From the NCBI GenBank assembly GCA_937891215.1, contig CALAEU010000063.1, positions 1 to 16,108 of the forward strand: a DNA stretch of 16,108 nt. Reading direction: 5' to 3'. The translations under genes were made by a program, and so were the position numbers. The notes beneath the pieces are model-generated. The model saw nothing but the letters and a program-made list of their open reading frames with translations. It had not been told where the DNA came from and searched no databases. Shown here one piece after another: positions 1-7,330 of this stretch. Origin of the DNA: an uncultured Clostridia bacterium. Its GTDB lineage: Bacteria > Bacillota_A > Clostridia > Oscillospirales > Acutalibacteraceae. Position 1 is the first letter of the stretch; the number at the start of each line of letters is the position of its first letter.

Positions 1-472
1 TTATGTAATATCGGTCACCTTCACTTACCGCTAACTCTTTATTAATCTGAAAACCATTAGAATATAAATATTCTCTTAAATCTTCTGCCTTGCTCTGTGG
101 TTGGAATATAAAATGATATTTTTCACTCTTAATCCAACTGCATTCTTTTAATTTTTCAGCAATAAGAGTGCCACCCATACCAGCAAAAACAATTTCTTCT
201 ACTTCGTCAGGTTTTATCTCTTTTAAACCGTCAGAAAGCCGTAACTCAATTTTGTTCTGAAGTTTATATTTAATAACTGTGTCCCTTGCATTATCAAGGG
301 GACTTTTTCTTAAATCAGAAGCAATAGCAAATGGAATTTTTTTAGTTAAGATTAAGTGAGCAGGTAAATATGCATGGTCGGTACCTACATCAACAATATT
401 GCCGCCACCAGATACTAGTGAAGCGGTAGCGGCAAGTCTTGGTGAAAGTGTCATTCTACGCACAAAAAACAT
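1..472 (-). CDS. trmK: tRNA (adenine(22)-N1)-methyltransferase TrmK, 3'-truncated by window edge
   Basis: Reading down from the ATG at 472 gives 157 in-frame codons with no stop before the window edge. The product begins MFFVRRMTLSPRLAATASLV and carries a class I SAM-binding motif, VDVGTDHAYLP (about residues 27-37), and the downstream motif FAGMGG (about 95-100), both typical of TrmK. Family members methylate N1 of A22 in bacterial tRNA using S-adenosylmethionine and are about 230 residues long, so roughly the last third is missing here. The ATG shares one base with the stop of the upstream DUF1858 gene (TAATG), which indicates translational coupling; no strong Shine-Dalgarno is visible. A second in-frame ATG lies at 454-452 but would remove residues normally present before the SAM motif. 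The family call is from motif recognition and is confident. Confidence 0.9.
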   Translation of the reverse strand, partial: MFFVRRMTLSPRLAATASLVSGGGNIVDVGTDHAYLPAHLILTKKIPFAIASDLRKSPLDNARDTVIKYKLQNKIELRLSDGLKEIKPDEVEEIVFAGMGGTLIAEKLKECSWIKSEKYHFIFQPQSKAEDLREYLYSNGFQINKELAVSEGDRYYI

Positions 473-675
473 TATTTGTTTTCTGCAAGAAATGCATTGA
501 TTTTTGAAACAAGGTCGTCTGCATTAACACCGTGAACCATACAAGCCTGTGCTACTGTTTCACTACGAGCAGAAGGACAACCTAAACAATGCATACCCAT
601 TTCTAAAAAGAATGGTGCTGTTTCCGGTGCAGAATCGAGAATTGTACCGATAACTGTATCTTTCGAAATTTGCAT
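472..675 (-). CDS. DUF1858 domain protein (CxxC redox-disulfide type)
   Basis: A 67-residue protein made almost entirely of one DUF1858 domain, the small domain also described as a hybrid-cluster-protein-associated redox disulfide domain. Its key feature is the CLGCPSA motif, with Cys30 and Cys33 forming a CxxC pair inside the usual GMHCLGCPSA context. The biochemical role is not established; the CxxC suggests thiol-disulfide chemistry or metal binding. The ATG is preceded by a good AAGGAG ribosome binding site with about 7 bases of spacing, and a promoter lies about 63 bases further upstream. It is the first gene of a minus-strand unit that continues into trmK with a one-base overlap. It is cytosolic, with no signal peptide. 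The domain call is very secure; the function is not. Confidence 0.92.
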   Translation of the reverse strand: MQISKDTVIGTILDSAPETAPFFLEMGMHCLGCPSARSETVAQACMVHGVNADDLVSKINAFLAENK

Positions 676-709
676 TTTAAACGCTCCTTAAATTTTTAAA
701 TTCCATTAG

Positions 710-731
710 AGTGAGTGTGTTAAAACTCACT
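710..731. promoter_or_regulatory. Inverted repeat AGTGAGT-N8-ACTCACT, possible operator
   Basis: Perfect 7-bp arms (710-716 and 725-731) are separated by 8 bases. The repeat lies just downstream of the predicted -10 box of the DUF1858-trmK promoter, so it would cover about +1 to +22 of the transcript. That is a classical repressor position, or it could be a 5'-UTR hairpin. The regulator is unknown. Confidence 0.45.
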
Positions 732-737
732 TCAAGT

Positions 738-766
738 AGTATAACATAAACAAATTCAAAAATAAA
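738..766 (-). promoter_or_regulatory. Sigma-A-type promoter for DUF1858-trmK
   Basis: On the minus strand there is an extended -10, TG-T-TATACT (746-738; hexamer at 743-738). The -35 is weak (TTTATT, 766-761), at 17-bp spacing. The extended -10 plausibly compensates for the poor -35. It is divergent from the promoter at 823-851. Confidence 0.55.
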
Positions 767-773
767 TACATTT

Positions 774-800
774 TATGAAACTTTTTACTAAATTTTCATA
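774..800. repeat. Inverted repeat TATGAAA-N13-TTTCATA between divergent promoters
   Basis: Perfect 7-bp arms (774-780 and 794-800) have centres 20 bp apart, about two helical turns, between the two divergent promoters. It could be an operator for either side. The arms are AT-rich, so chance is a real alternative. Confidence 0.25.
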
Positions 801-822
801 TTGTAATTCTACACTTTCACAG

Positions 823-851
823 TTGTAAATTTTTTCTATAAATGTTATAAT
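823..851 (+). promoter_or_regulatory. Sigma-A-type promoter for phosphoesterase-GH5 operon
   Basis: The -35 TTGTAA (823-828), a spacer of exactly 17 bp and a perfect -10 TATAAT (846-851) with the extended TG motif (843-844) make this the strongest promoter in the window. The transcript would start near 858, leaving a leader of only about 24 bases with GGAGG (869-873) placed 8 bases before the ATG at 882. Confidence 0.8.
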
Positions 852-881
852 TCTGTTGTATATTATCCGGAGGTTCTGACT

Positions 882-2108
882 ATGTTACAAAAAGATTTTA
901 ACCCGACTTTAAGATTTATGGTTGTAAGCGATGTACATTATAAAGATGAAGAATGTATTGAAGAAAAGAGAATGAAACGCGGTATTGAACTTGCTTATGA
1001 AATAGCAGAAAGTTCTGAAACTTATAAAAAGTTAGATGCAATTTATGTTGTCGGTGACTTTGCAAACAGCGGTACTGAAACACAAATGAAAAAATTCAAG
1101 AAAACACTTGATGATAATATAAAACCTGAAACACAGTATTGCCTTACACTTGCAAGTCACGAATTCAACCGTGACAATGGTGGTGAAGAAGCGGCACTTA
1201 AAAGATTTACTGAAATATTCAATTTACCTCACGATGACCACAGAGTTATAAATGGCTTCCACTTTATAAGTCTTACAACTACAAATGGTTGTGACTTTAA
1301 TGATGCTAAAAGAGATTATGCAAGAAGAGAGCTCAAAAAAGCCCGTGAGGATGCACCAAATAAACCAATTTTCTTCTTTCAGCACCCACATATTACAGAC
1401 ACAGTTTCAGGTAGTATTTACTGGGGTGACGAATCACTCTACCCTATTCTTATGAACTACCCACAAGTGTTTGACTTTTCAGGTCACTCACATGTGCCGA
1501 TTAACGACCCTCGTTCAATTTTCCAAAAGCATTTTACCGCTCTCGGCACAGGTTCTCTTAGTTACTTTGAACTTGACGAATTTGATAAATATTACGGAAC
1601 AGTTCCACCACAGGATAATAACTGTGCACAGATGCTTATAGTTGAAGCAAATGATAAAGGACAGGTAAGAATTTACCCTTACGATATTCTTACAGAAAAT
1701 TTCTTCCCTATCACTTGGGAAGTTGATACACCTTGTGACCCTGATTCATTCAAATATACAGATGCAATTCGCTATAAAAACTCAAAAGCCCCTTATTTCC
1801 CTGATGATTTCAAAGCAGAATTTTCAGATGTTACAGCTAATCAGTTTACACTTACATTTTCACAGGCAAAACCGTCTGACGAATATTATGTAAACGATTA
1901 CATAATTACAGTTAAAGAAACTGCAACAGATTTAATTGTGAAGAGAATGGGGCTCTGGTCTGAATATTATTTCTACAATATGCCTGAAACACTTTCAGTT
2001 ACAGTTGACGATTTAAAACCCGACACAAAATACACAGTAACAATCAAAGCAAACAATTTCTTTGAGTCAGGTACAACATATAAACCACTTCATATTGAAA
2101 CAAAATAA
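882..2108 (+). CDS. Calcineurin-like metallophosphoesterase with C-terminal Fn3-like domain
   Basis: A 408-residue hydrolase of the calcineurin-like phosphoesterase superfamily, which uses a two-metal centre to cleave phosphomono- or diesters. Visible motifs in order: SDVH (Asp17, His19), GDFAN (Asp59, Asn62), ASHE (His93), QHPH (His168, His170) and GHSH (His202, His204). The third motif is normally GNHE/D; here Gly-Asn is replaced by Ala-Ser, so a usual metal-ligand Asn is missing. The phosphoesterase domain spans about residues 10-260. The last 100 residues form a beta-rich segment ending in LKPDTKYTVTIKANN, which looks like a fibronectin type III-like fold. No signal peptide or membrane segment is present, so it should be cytoplasmic. 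GGAGG at 869-873 supports the start. It is followed after 18 bp by a GH5 glycosidase in the same operon, suggesting a phosphorylated glycan or glycolipid-derived substrate; this is inference. Confidence 0.85.
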   Translation: MLQKDFNPTLRFMVVSDVHYKDEECIEEKRMKRGIELAYEIAESSETYKKLDAIYVVGDFANSGTETQMKKFKKTLDDNIKPETQYCLTLASHEFNRDNGGEEAALKRFTEIFNLPHDDHRVINGFHFISLTTTNGCDFNDAKRDYARRELKKAREDAPNKPIFFFQHPHITDTVSGSIYWGDESLYPILMNYPQVFDFSGHSHVPINDPRSIFQKHFTALGTGSLSYFELDEFDKYYGTVPPQDNNCAQMLIVEANDKGQVRIYPYDILTENFFPITWEVDTPCDPDSFKYTDAIRYKNSKAPYFPDDFKAEFSDVTANQFTLTFSQAKPSDEYYVNDYIITVKETATDLIVKRMGLWSEYYFYNMPETLSVTVDDLKPDTKYTVTIKANNFFESGTTYKPLHIETK

Positions 2109-2126
2109 CTTTTACAGGAGTTTATT

Positions 2127-3605
2127 ATGGATAAAATTTTTACCGATAATTTAAGATTTATTGACGAATACGGCAGAGAGAGAATTTTTAATGGTATGAA
2201 TGTTGTTGATAAATCAACATTTAATGATCTTGAAGATTACTGCCATAACCCTGACACATTCCCCTTCCAGGAATTCAAAGCCCGTGGCTTTAATATGATA
2301 AGACTTGGTTTCACCTGGGCAAAAATTGAGCCAACACCAGAAAACTATAACGACAAAGCTATAGACACACTCGCAAAATTTATGGACAAGTGTGCAGAAA
2401 ATGATATTTATGTTTATTTAGACAGCCATCAGGATTTATATTCAGGCGAAAATCCGGGTGGTGGAGATGGTGCACCAAAATGGGCCACACTTTATGACCA
2501 GTACACACCTAAAAAACCTATTGCAGTATGGGCAGAGGGTTATTTCTGGGGTAAAGCATGTCACAGAGCATTTGACAACTTCTGGGCAAACAAGCAATAT
2601 AACGGTAAAGGTCTTCAGGACTACCACGCAAATATGTGGAAATATGTTGCAAGTAAACTTTCAGATAAAGAGTCATTCTTCGGTTTCGACTTTTTAAATG
2701 AGCCATTCCCTGGTTCAGATGGTGGTAAAATCTTTAAAAAGTTAATTGGTAATCTTATTAAAGTTTCTGTTACTGATAAAAGAGTTAATCTTTTAGAAAT
2801 GGCAAAAGAAGGTTTAGGTAAAGAAAAACCAAAAGCACTTGACCAATACACTGCTGATGTATTCGGAAAAATCGTAGAACCCTGTAGTGAGCTCGTCAGA
2901 AAATTTGACGAGGAAAAATACTCACCATACCTTTGCAAAATGGCAGAAGCAGTAAGAGAAGTTACTGACAAAGGTATTATGTTTGTTGATAACTGCTACT
3001 ACTCAAATATGGGTATTCCATGTTGTAACACACCAATTACTGTTAATGGTAAAAGAGAACAGCAATGCTTTGCTCCGCACGCTTACGATTTAATGGTTGA
3101 CACCCCTGCTTATAAATACGCTAACAACTCAAGAACAGGTATGATTTTTGACGAGCACAGAAAAACTCAGGAAAGACTTAATGTTCCTTGTATTGTTGGT
3201 GAATGGGGCTCTCATGCTGAGGGTGACGGTTGGTACCCACATTTCAGATTTTTACTTGATAAATTTAATGCTTACAAATGGAGTAATACATACTGGTGCT
3301 ACTTTGAGGGTATTTTGAATGAAGATTTTATTAAACTTCTTACAAGACCTTACCCGAAAGCAGTTACAGGCTTTATTGATGAATACAAATACGATTATGT
3401 AAATAATGTATTTACTCTTAAATTCACACAAGACAAAGAATTTACAGTACCTAACATTGTTTACATTCCGTCAGATGCTAAAAAGATTTTAATTGACGGT
3501 GAAGAAGCAACAGATATTGAAATTAAGAAGCACGTTGGAAATATCGGTTCTGATGTTATTTTCAATACCGGTGTTGGTAAGCATATAGTTGAGATACAGC
3601 TATAA
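2127..3605 (+). CDS. Glycoside hydrolase family 5, endoglycoceramidase-like
   Basis: A 492-residue (beta/alpha)8-barrel GH5 enzyme. The segment FNMIRLGFTW (55-64) is the usual early strand. LDSHQDLYS (98-106) followed by GDGAPKWA (113-120) resembles endoglycosylceramidase-type GH5 members. DFLNEPF (188-194) supplies the general acid/base Glu192, HAY (318-320) is the conserved His/Tyr region, and IVGEWGSH (356-363) supplies the nucleophile Glu359. A small beta-rich C-terminal domain (about 405-492) follows, as in endoglycoceramidases, which cleave between glycan and ceramide. The exact substrate cannot be fixed from sequence; a glucosylceramidase or other beta-glycosidase is possible. There is no signal peptide, unlike many secreted GH5 enzymes, so it likely acts on imported material. 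AGGAG at 2116-2120 sits 6 bases before the ATG. It is co-transcribed with the upstream phosphoesterase. Confidence 0.85.
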   Translation: MDKIFTDNLRFIDEYGRERIFNGMNVVDKSTFNDLEDYCHNPDTFPFQEFKARGFNMIRLGFTWAKIEPTPENYNDKAIDTLAKFMDKCAENDIYVYLDSHQDLYSGENPGGGDGAPKWATLYDQYTPKKPIAVWAEGYFWGKACHRAFDNFWANKQYNGKGLQDYHANMWKYVASKLSDKESFFGFDFLNEPFPGSDGGKIFKKLIGNLIKVSVTDKRVNLLEMAKEGLGKEKPKALDQYTADVFGKIVEPCSELVRKFDEEKYSPYLCKMAEAVREVTDKGIMFVDNCYYSNMGIPCCNTPITVNGKREQQCFAPHAYDLMVDTPAYKYANNSRTGMIFDEHRKTQERLNVPCIVGEWGSHAEGDGWYPHFRFLLDKFNAYKWSNTYWCYFEGILNEDFIKLLTRPYPKAVTGFIDEYKYDYVNNVFTLKFTQDKEFTVPNIVYIPSDAKKILIDGEEATDIEIKKHVGNIGSDVIFNTGVGKHIVEIQL

Positions 3606-3612
3606 AACTCAG

Positions 3613-3661
3613 GAAACAGGAAACAGAAAACAGAAAACAGAAAACAGAAAACAGAAAGCAG
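3613..3661. repeat. Heptamer tandem repeat RAAACAG, 7 copies
   Basis: Seven head-to-tail 7-bp units begin 7 bp after the GH5 stop: GAAACAG twice, AAAACAG four times, AAAGCAG once. The period is exactly 7 with no indels. It lies in the convergent intergenic region and is one of five different 7-bp repeats in this window. Confidence 0.95.
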
Positions 3662-3708
3662 GGCTTCGCGTTCAATTCACGCATTGCACAAGATTAACTT
3701 GTTTCTAT

Positions 3709-3773
3709 AAAAATTACTCCCACTACTGCGGGCGACCACAGGTCTGCCCCTACCATAGTGGGAGTTAATTTTT
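3709..3773. terminator. 65-bp imperfect palindrome, probable bidirectional terminator / REP-like element
   Basis: The outer arms AAAAATTACTCCCACTA (3709-3725) and TAGTGGGAGTTAATTTTT (3756-3773) pair over 17 bases with a single bulge. An inner hairpin, GGGCGACC-ACA-GGTC-T-GCCC, sits inside. A-tract and T-tract flanks give an intrinsic terminator in both directions, which fits its position between the convergent GH5 and helicase genes. The inner GGGCGACC/GGTC core looks like a dispersed extragenic palindrome rather than a simple terminator. A smaller hairpin (ACAAG-attaa-CTTGT, 3688-3702) lies just before it. Confidence 0.75.
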
Positions 3774-3805
3774 CGTTTCATTTATAATGCCAAGGCAGTT
3801 CCGAA

Positions 3806-3822
3806 ACTCAGCACTCAGCACT
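3806..3822. repeat. Heptamer repeat ACTCAGC, 2.4 copies, overlapping helicase stop
   Basis: Two full ACTCAGC units plus ACT have exact period 7. The second unit contains the TGA stop (3817-3815) of the helicase on the minus strand, so the final Cys codon and the stop are encoded by the repeat. Confidence 0.7.
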
Positions 3823-6265
3823 TTGTCAGCTTCGCCATTTTTGCCATAAGTTTTTTGGTGCCCACATCATCAAAAGCAACCTCTAAGAGCATATCGCCAC
3901 CCATTGCTTTTGCACTGACAATAAGACCTTTACCGAATGCTTTATGCTCTACGGTATCGCCAACTTTAAAATCAAGTGTAACATTAGTAGCATTTGCAGT
4001 CTTGTTACCCATACCGCTGAAGCCTCTTGAATATTTCGGGTCTGGTGCAGATTTTGACGGGATAGATGTTGGTTTACTCTGTGAAGCACTTCTTGTATTT
4101 GAAGAAGCACCACGAGAAAATCCGCCACCATACGATGAGCCACCATAGGTACTGCCAAATGATGTTGCAGTTCTTTGTGGTTGATTAAATGGTGATTTTT
4201 CGTCCATAAGCTCAGTCGGGATTTCTGTTAAAAATCTTGACGGACGAGTGAATGATGTATTACCAAAAATCATTCTTGAACGAGCATTTGTAAGATAAAG
4301 TTTTTCTTTTGCACGTGTAATACCAACATAGCAAAGCCTTCTTTCTTCTTCAACTTCACTTGGGTCATACATTACCTGATTTCCCGGGAAAAGACCTTCT
4401 TCAATACCAACAATGAACACTACTGGGAATTCAAGACCTTTTGCAGAGTGTAAGGTCATCATTACAACAGATTCTGAATCCTGATTATAATTATCCAAAT
4501 CTGTCATTAAAGCAACTTCTTCAAGGAAGCCTGTGAGAGTACCTTCTTCATTTTCTTCCATATATCGAAGTAAGTTTGCAAGAAGTTCCATAACATTGGC
4601 TTTGCGTTCTTCTGCAGTTTCTTTATCTAATTCCAATGAACTCATATAGCCTGTTTCATTTATGACATCATCAAAGAAATCTGCAATTGGTTTTGCTTCA
4701 AGAGACTCAACTAATTTATTAATAAGAGTAGTAAATTCATTTAATTTGGCACTTGCGCGAGAAAGCATCGGGTATTCACTTGCATTAGAAATCACTTCAA
4801 ATAAAGTCATTCCTAAATTATCGGCAATAGATGCGGCATTATTAATTGTAGTGTCACCTATTCCCCTTTTTGGCTCATTTATAATTCTGCGAAGTCTTAC
4901 AGTGTCTGATGGGTTTGCAATAACGCTTAAATATGCTAAAACATCTTTAATTTCTTTACGCTCATAGAAACGATGACCACCAACAACCTTGTATGGTACA
5001 GCGTTGTAAACGAGAGCACGTTCAATACTGCTTGACTGTGCATTTGTTCTGTAAAGAATTGCAAAATCTGAAAGTTTTCTGCCCACTGCTACCGCATTTA
5101 AAATTTCATCGGCAACAAAACGACCTTCGTCACGCTCATCATTGAGAATTCTGACAACAATTTTGTCGCCACCCTCTTTTTCTGTCCAGAGAGTTTTACC
5201 TTTTCTGCCCTGGTTATTTTTAATAACAGCATTTGCCGCATTAAGAATAACGGAAGTTGAACGATAATTCTGTTCAAGACGGATAACTCTTGTGTCCTCA
5301 TACTGATTTTCAAATGAAAGAATATTTTCAATTGTTGCACCACGGAATTTATAAATACTCTGGTCATCATCACCAACAACACAGATGTTTTTATACCCAC
5401 CTGCAAGTAAAGATGTGAGCATATATTGTGCCTGATTAGTATCCTGATACTCGTCAACCATTACATAACGGAAACGGTTCTGATAATAAGACAAAACATC
5501 AGGGTTTTCTTTGAGTAATTTAACTGCGTTTACAATAATATCATCAAAATCCATAGCATCAGCATTTTTGAGCATATTTTCATACTTTTCGAATGCTTGT
5601 CCTATGAGTTTTTTATTGTTGTCATACCCTGCACTTTCAATATAATCGCGCGGTGTCATTAAAGAATCTTTTGCTTTGCTTATTTCAGAAAGCACAAATT
5701 TTACAGGAAGTCTTTTTTCGTCAATATCTAATACTCTTAAAACTTCTTTCATAACTCTTTTTGAGTCATCTGTATCGTAAATTGTGAAATGTTTAGAAAA
5801 ACCGATTCTGTCGCAATCTTTTCTTAAAATTCTTACGCAACAAGAGTGGAACGTACTAGCCCATATATCGTTACCATCTTCACCGAGCATTGCAACAAGT
5901 CTGTCTTTTAATTCATTTGCCGCTTTATTTGTGAATGTAATTGCCAATATCTGCCACGGTTTTGGTGCATCAACAGAGAGAAGCGGTTTAAGTGAAAAAG
6001 ATGGTTCGCCACCATTTTCAATTAAATCTTCAAGTTCTTTACAATCTTCATCTGTCGGCACTCTGTATGTAAAGTTTGATTCGTAAGCATTACCGTACTT
6101 AATCATATAAGCAATTCTGTTTACAAGCACAGTTGTTTTACCACTACCGGCACCTGCAAGAATTAAAGTTGCACCATTTATACCAAAAACTGCTCTTTTC
6201 TGAACATCATTCATTCGTGAAAATTCATTTAAAATCAGTTTTCTTCTTAATTCTGTAAATTCCAT
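3815..6265 (-). CDS. pcrA: ATP-dependent 3'-5' DNA helicase, PcrA/UvrD family
   Basis: An 816-residue superfamily 1A helicase that unwinds DNA in nucleotide excision repair and clears recombination and replication intermediates. All helicase motifs are visible in order: Q-motif MNDVQKRAV (18-26), Walker A AGAGSGKTT (37-45), Ia TFTNKAANELKDR (110-122), Ib TFH (138-140), II DEYQDTN (271-277), III VVGDDDQSIYKFRGA (296-310), IV QNYRST (332-337), V TLHSAKGLEFPVVF (604-617), VI YVGITRAKEKL (646-656). A Ser/Gly-rich linker (about 700-760) leads to the C-terminal Tudor-like domain GDTVEHKAFGKG (769-780) that binds RNA polymerase in PcrA. The length is slightly above the usual 720-750. An N-terminal extension of about 17 residues precedes the Q-motif, and the Shine-Dalgarno for the ATG at 6265 is weak, so Met18 is a possible alternative start. 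The last residues (LTKC) come partly from a short heptamer repeat. Confidence 0.95.
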   Translation of the reverse strand: MEFTELRRKLILNEFSRMNDVQKRAVFGINGATLILAGAGSGKTTVLVNRIAYMIKYGNAYESNFTYRVPTDEDCKELEDLIENGGEPSFSLKPLLSVDAPKPWQILAITFTNKAANELKDRLVAMLGEDGNDIWASTFHSCCVRILRKDCDRIGFSKHFTIYDTDDSKRVMKEVLRVLDIDEKRLPVKFVLSEISKAKDSLMTPRDYIESAGYDNNKKLIGQAFEKYENMLKNADAMDFDDIIVNAVKLLKENPDVLSYYQNRFRYVMVDEYQDTNQAQYMLTSLLAGGYKNICVVGDDDQSIYKFRGATIENILSFENQYEDTRVIRLEQNYRSTSVILNAANAVIKNNQGRKGKTLWTEKEGGDKIVVRILNDERDEGRFVADEILNAVAVGRKLSDFAILYRTNAQSSSIERALVYNAVPYKVVGGHRFYERKEIKDVLAYLSVIANPSDTVRLRRIINEPKRGIGDTTINNAASIADNLGMTLFEVISNASEYPMLSRASAKLNEFTTLINKLVESLEAKPIADFFDDVINETGYMSSLELDKETAEERKANVMELLANLLRYMEENEEGTLTGFLEEVALMTDLDNYNQDSESVVMMTLHSAKGLEFPVVFIVGIEEGLFPGNQVMYDPSEVEEERRLCYVGITRAKEKLYLTNARSRMIFGNTSFTRPSRFLTEIPTELMDEKSPFNQPQRTATSFGSTYGGSSYGGGFSRGASSNTRSASQSKPTSIPSKSAPDPKYSRGFSGMGNKTANATNVTLDFKVGDTVEHKAFGKGLIVSAKAMGGDMLLEVAFDDVGTKKLMAKMAKLTKC

Positions 6266-6279
6266 ATCTTTTACCCACT

Positions 6280-6768
6280 CTAGTTATTATTTAAAATAAT
6301 TCTTTCAATTTCACAGTAAAGAGAAAAAATTTTTTCAATCAAGCAATTTAAAACATAAAAACTTTTAAAATCACCTTCATAAGTAGCAAGTGAAAATAAA
6401 AGATTTTTAGCTCGTATTTTATTTTCTTTTAACAATTTTAAAAGTTTTTTAGGTGTTTTAAAGTGCTTTAGTTCTGAAAAAACCGAAACATTCTCTTTTA
6501 ACAAAGCACTTACTTCATCTGGCACAAAAAATTTTCTCTCTTTTTTTATTAAAAGGCTAAAGGAACAAATTGCTAAAAATTCTTCCTCGAGCCTTTTTTG
6601 TAATATAAAAATATCTTCTCTTTCTATAGGCGAAATAAATTCACTTAAAAGATTACTGTAGATTTCTTCCTGTAACGAATTAAAATCTATTTTCTCTTTG
6701 CTTATAGGTTGATTTTTAGTTGACTTACAAAACATCTCATAATTTAAAGACGATAAATTTTTTAACAT
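6280..6768 (-). CDS. Small alpha-helical protein, possibly DUF47/PhoU-like
   Basis: A 162-residue, Lys/Leu/Glu-rich, probably all-helical cytosolic protein. The segment EFISPIEREDIFILQKRLEEE (about 43-63) closely resembles the start of the DUF47/PhoU-like family, where phosphate-transport accessory proteins have a (T/S)P(I/F)(E/D)REDI motif leading into a helical bundle. The protein is shorter than the usual 200-plus residues and lacks a clear second repeat. No phosphate-transporter gene is nearby, so a role in phosphate uptake is not supported by context. It lies 30 bp after the fumarase beta gene and 14 bp before the helicase, inside one operon. The start at 6768 lacks a good Shine-Dalgarno; Met12 is an alternative. 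The ORF and its operon position make it a likely real gene; the family link is tentative. Confidence 0.6.
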   Translation of the reverse strand: MLKNLSSLNYEMFCKSTKNQPISKEKIDFNSLQEEIYSNLLSEFISPIEREDIFILQKRLEEEFLAICSFSLLIKKERKFFVPDEVSALLKENVSVFSELKHFKTPKKLLKLLKENKIRAKNLLFSLATYEGDFKSFYVLNCLIEKIFSLYCEIERIILNNN

Positions 6769-6798
6769 CTCAAAATAATTGATTTGTTTAATAATTAC

Positions 6799-7329
6799 TC
6801 ACCTTTCAAAGAGAGAGTTACCGAAACTGTCAATAGCAACAGTAAGCGGAAAATCTTTTATGGTTAATTTCTTTACTGATTCGCAACCAAGTTCACTGAA
6901 AGCAATTACCTCGCACTCTGTAACAGCACCAGAATAAAGTGCACCAGCACCACCTACTGCGGCAAAATAAACCGCTTTTGTTTCTACAATAGATTTTACA
7001 ACTTCTTCGCTTCTGCCACCTTTACCTATCATACCTTTAAGACCGTTTTCTAAAAGTAACGGTGTAAAGACATCCATTCTTGAAGATGTTGTAGGGCCAA
7101 TGCTACCAATAGCAAGGCTGTTTTTAGCTGGTGTAGGACCTGCATAATAAATAATAGAATTCTGAAGTTCAAAAGGTAAAGGTTTACTTTCATTTAAAAG
7201 TGCAACTATTTTTTTGTGTGCCGCATCACGAGCGGTGTAAATAGTACCACTTAAATAAACTCTGTCGCCTTTTTTTAAGAGTTCTACCCATTCATTTATA
7301 TTACTTGTATCAAAATAATATTCTTTCAA
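6799..7329 (-). CDS. Fumarate hydratase class I beta subunit (Fe-S hydro-lyase C-terminal domain)
   Basis: A 176-residue protein matching the C-terminal domain or beta subunit of class I, Fe-S-dependent hydro-lyases (fumarase / L(+)-tartrate dehydratase), which interconvert fumarate and malate. Diagnostic segments are LSGTIYTARDAAHKK (25-39), YYAGPTPA (61-68), SIGPTTSSRMD (76-86), GMIGKGG (99-105) and AVGGAGALY (124-132). Beta subunits work with an alpha subunit that binds the 4Fe-4S cluster, normally encoded directly upstream; here the upstream gene is a DivIVA-domain protein and no alpha gene is in the window. The start is TTG (7329-7327): an in-frame TAG lies two codons upstream, no ATG occurs before residue 84, and the N-terminus fits the family. 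One base separates it from the upstream stop, so it is tightly coupled. Tartrate dehydratase beta is the alternative. Confidence 0.87.
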   Translation of the reverse strand: MKEYYFDTSNINEWVELLKKGDRVYLSGTIYTARDAAHKKIVALLNESKPLPFELQNSIIYYAGPTPAKNSLAIGSIGPTTSSRMDVFTPLLLENGLKGMIGKGGRSEEVVKSIVETKAVYFAAVGGAGALYSGAVTECEVIAFSELGCESVKKLTIKDFPLTVAIDSFGNSLFER

Positions 7330-7330
7330 T

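Noticed and set aside
676..881. Riboswitch in the divergent region
   Set aside because: The plus-strand leader is only about 24 bases from the predicted start site, and the minus-strand leader has only a single 7-bp stem; no room for a known aptamer.
2442..2971. Several antisense and out-of-frame ORFs inside the GH5 gene
   Set aside because: They are shadows of a well-supported GH5 reading frame with intact catalytic motifs.
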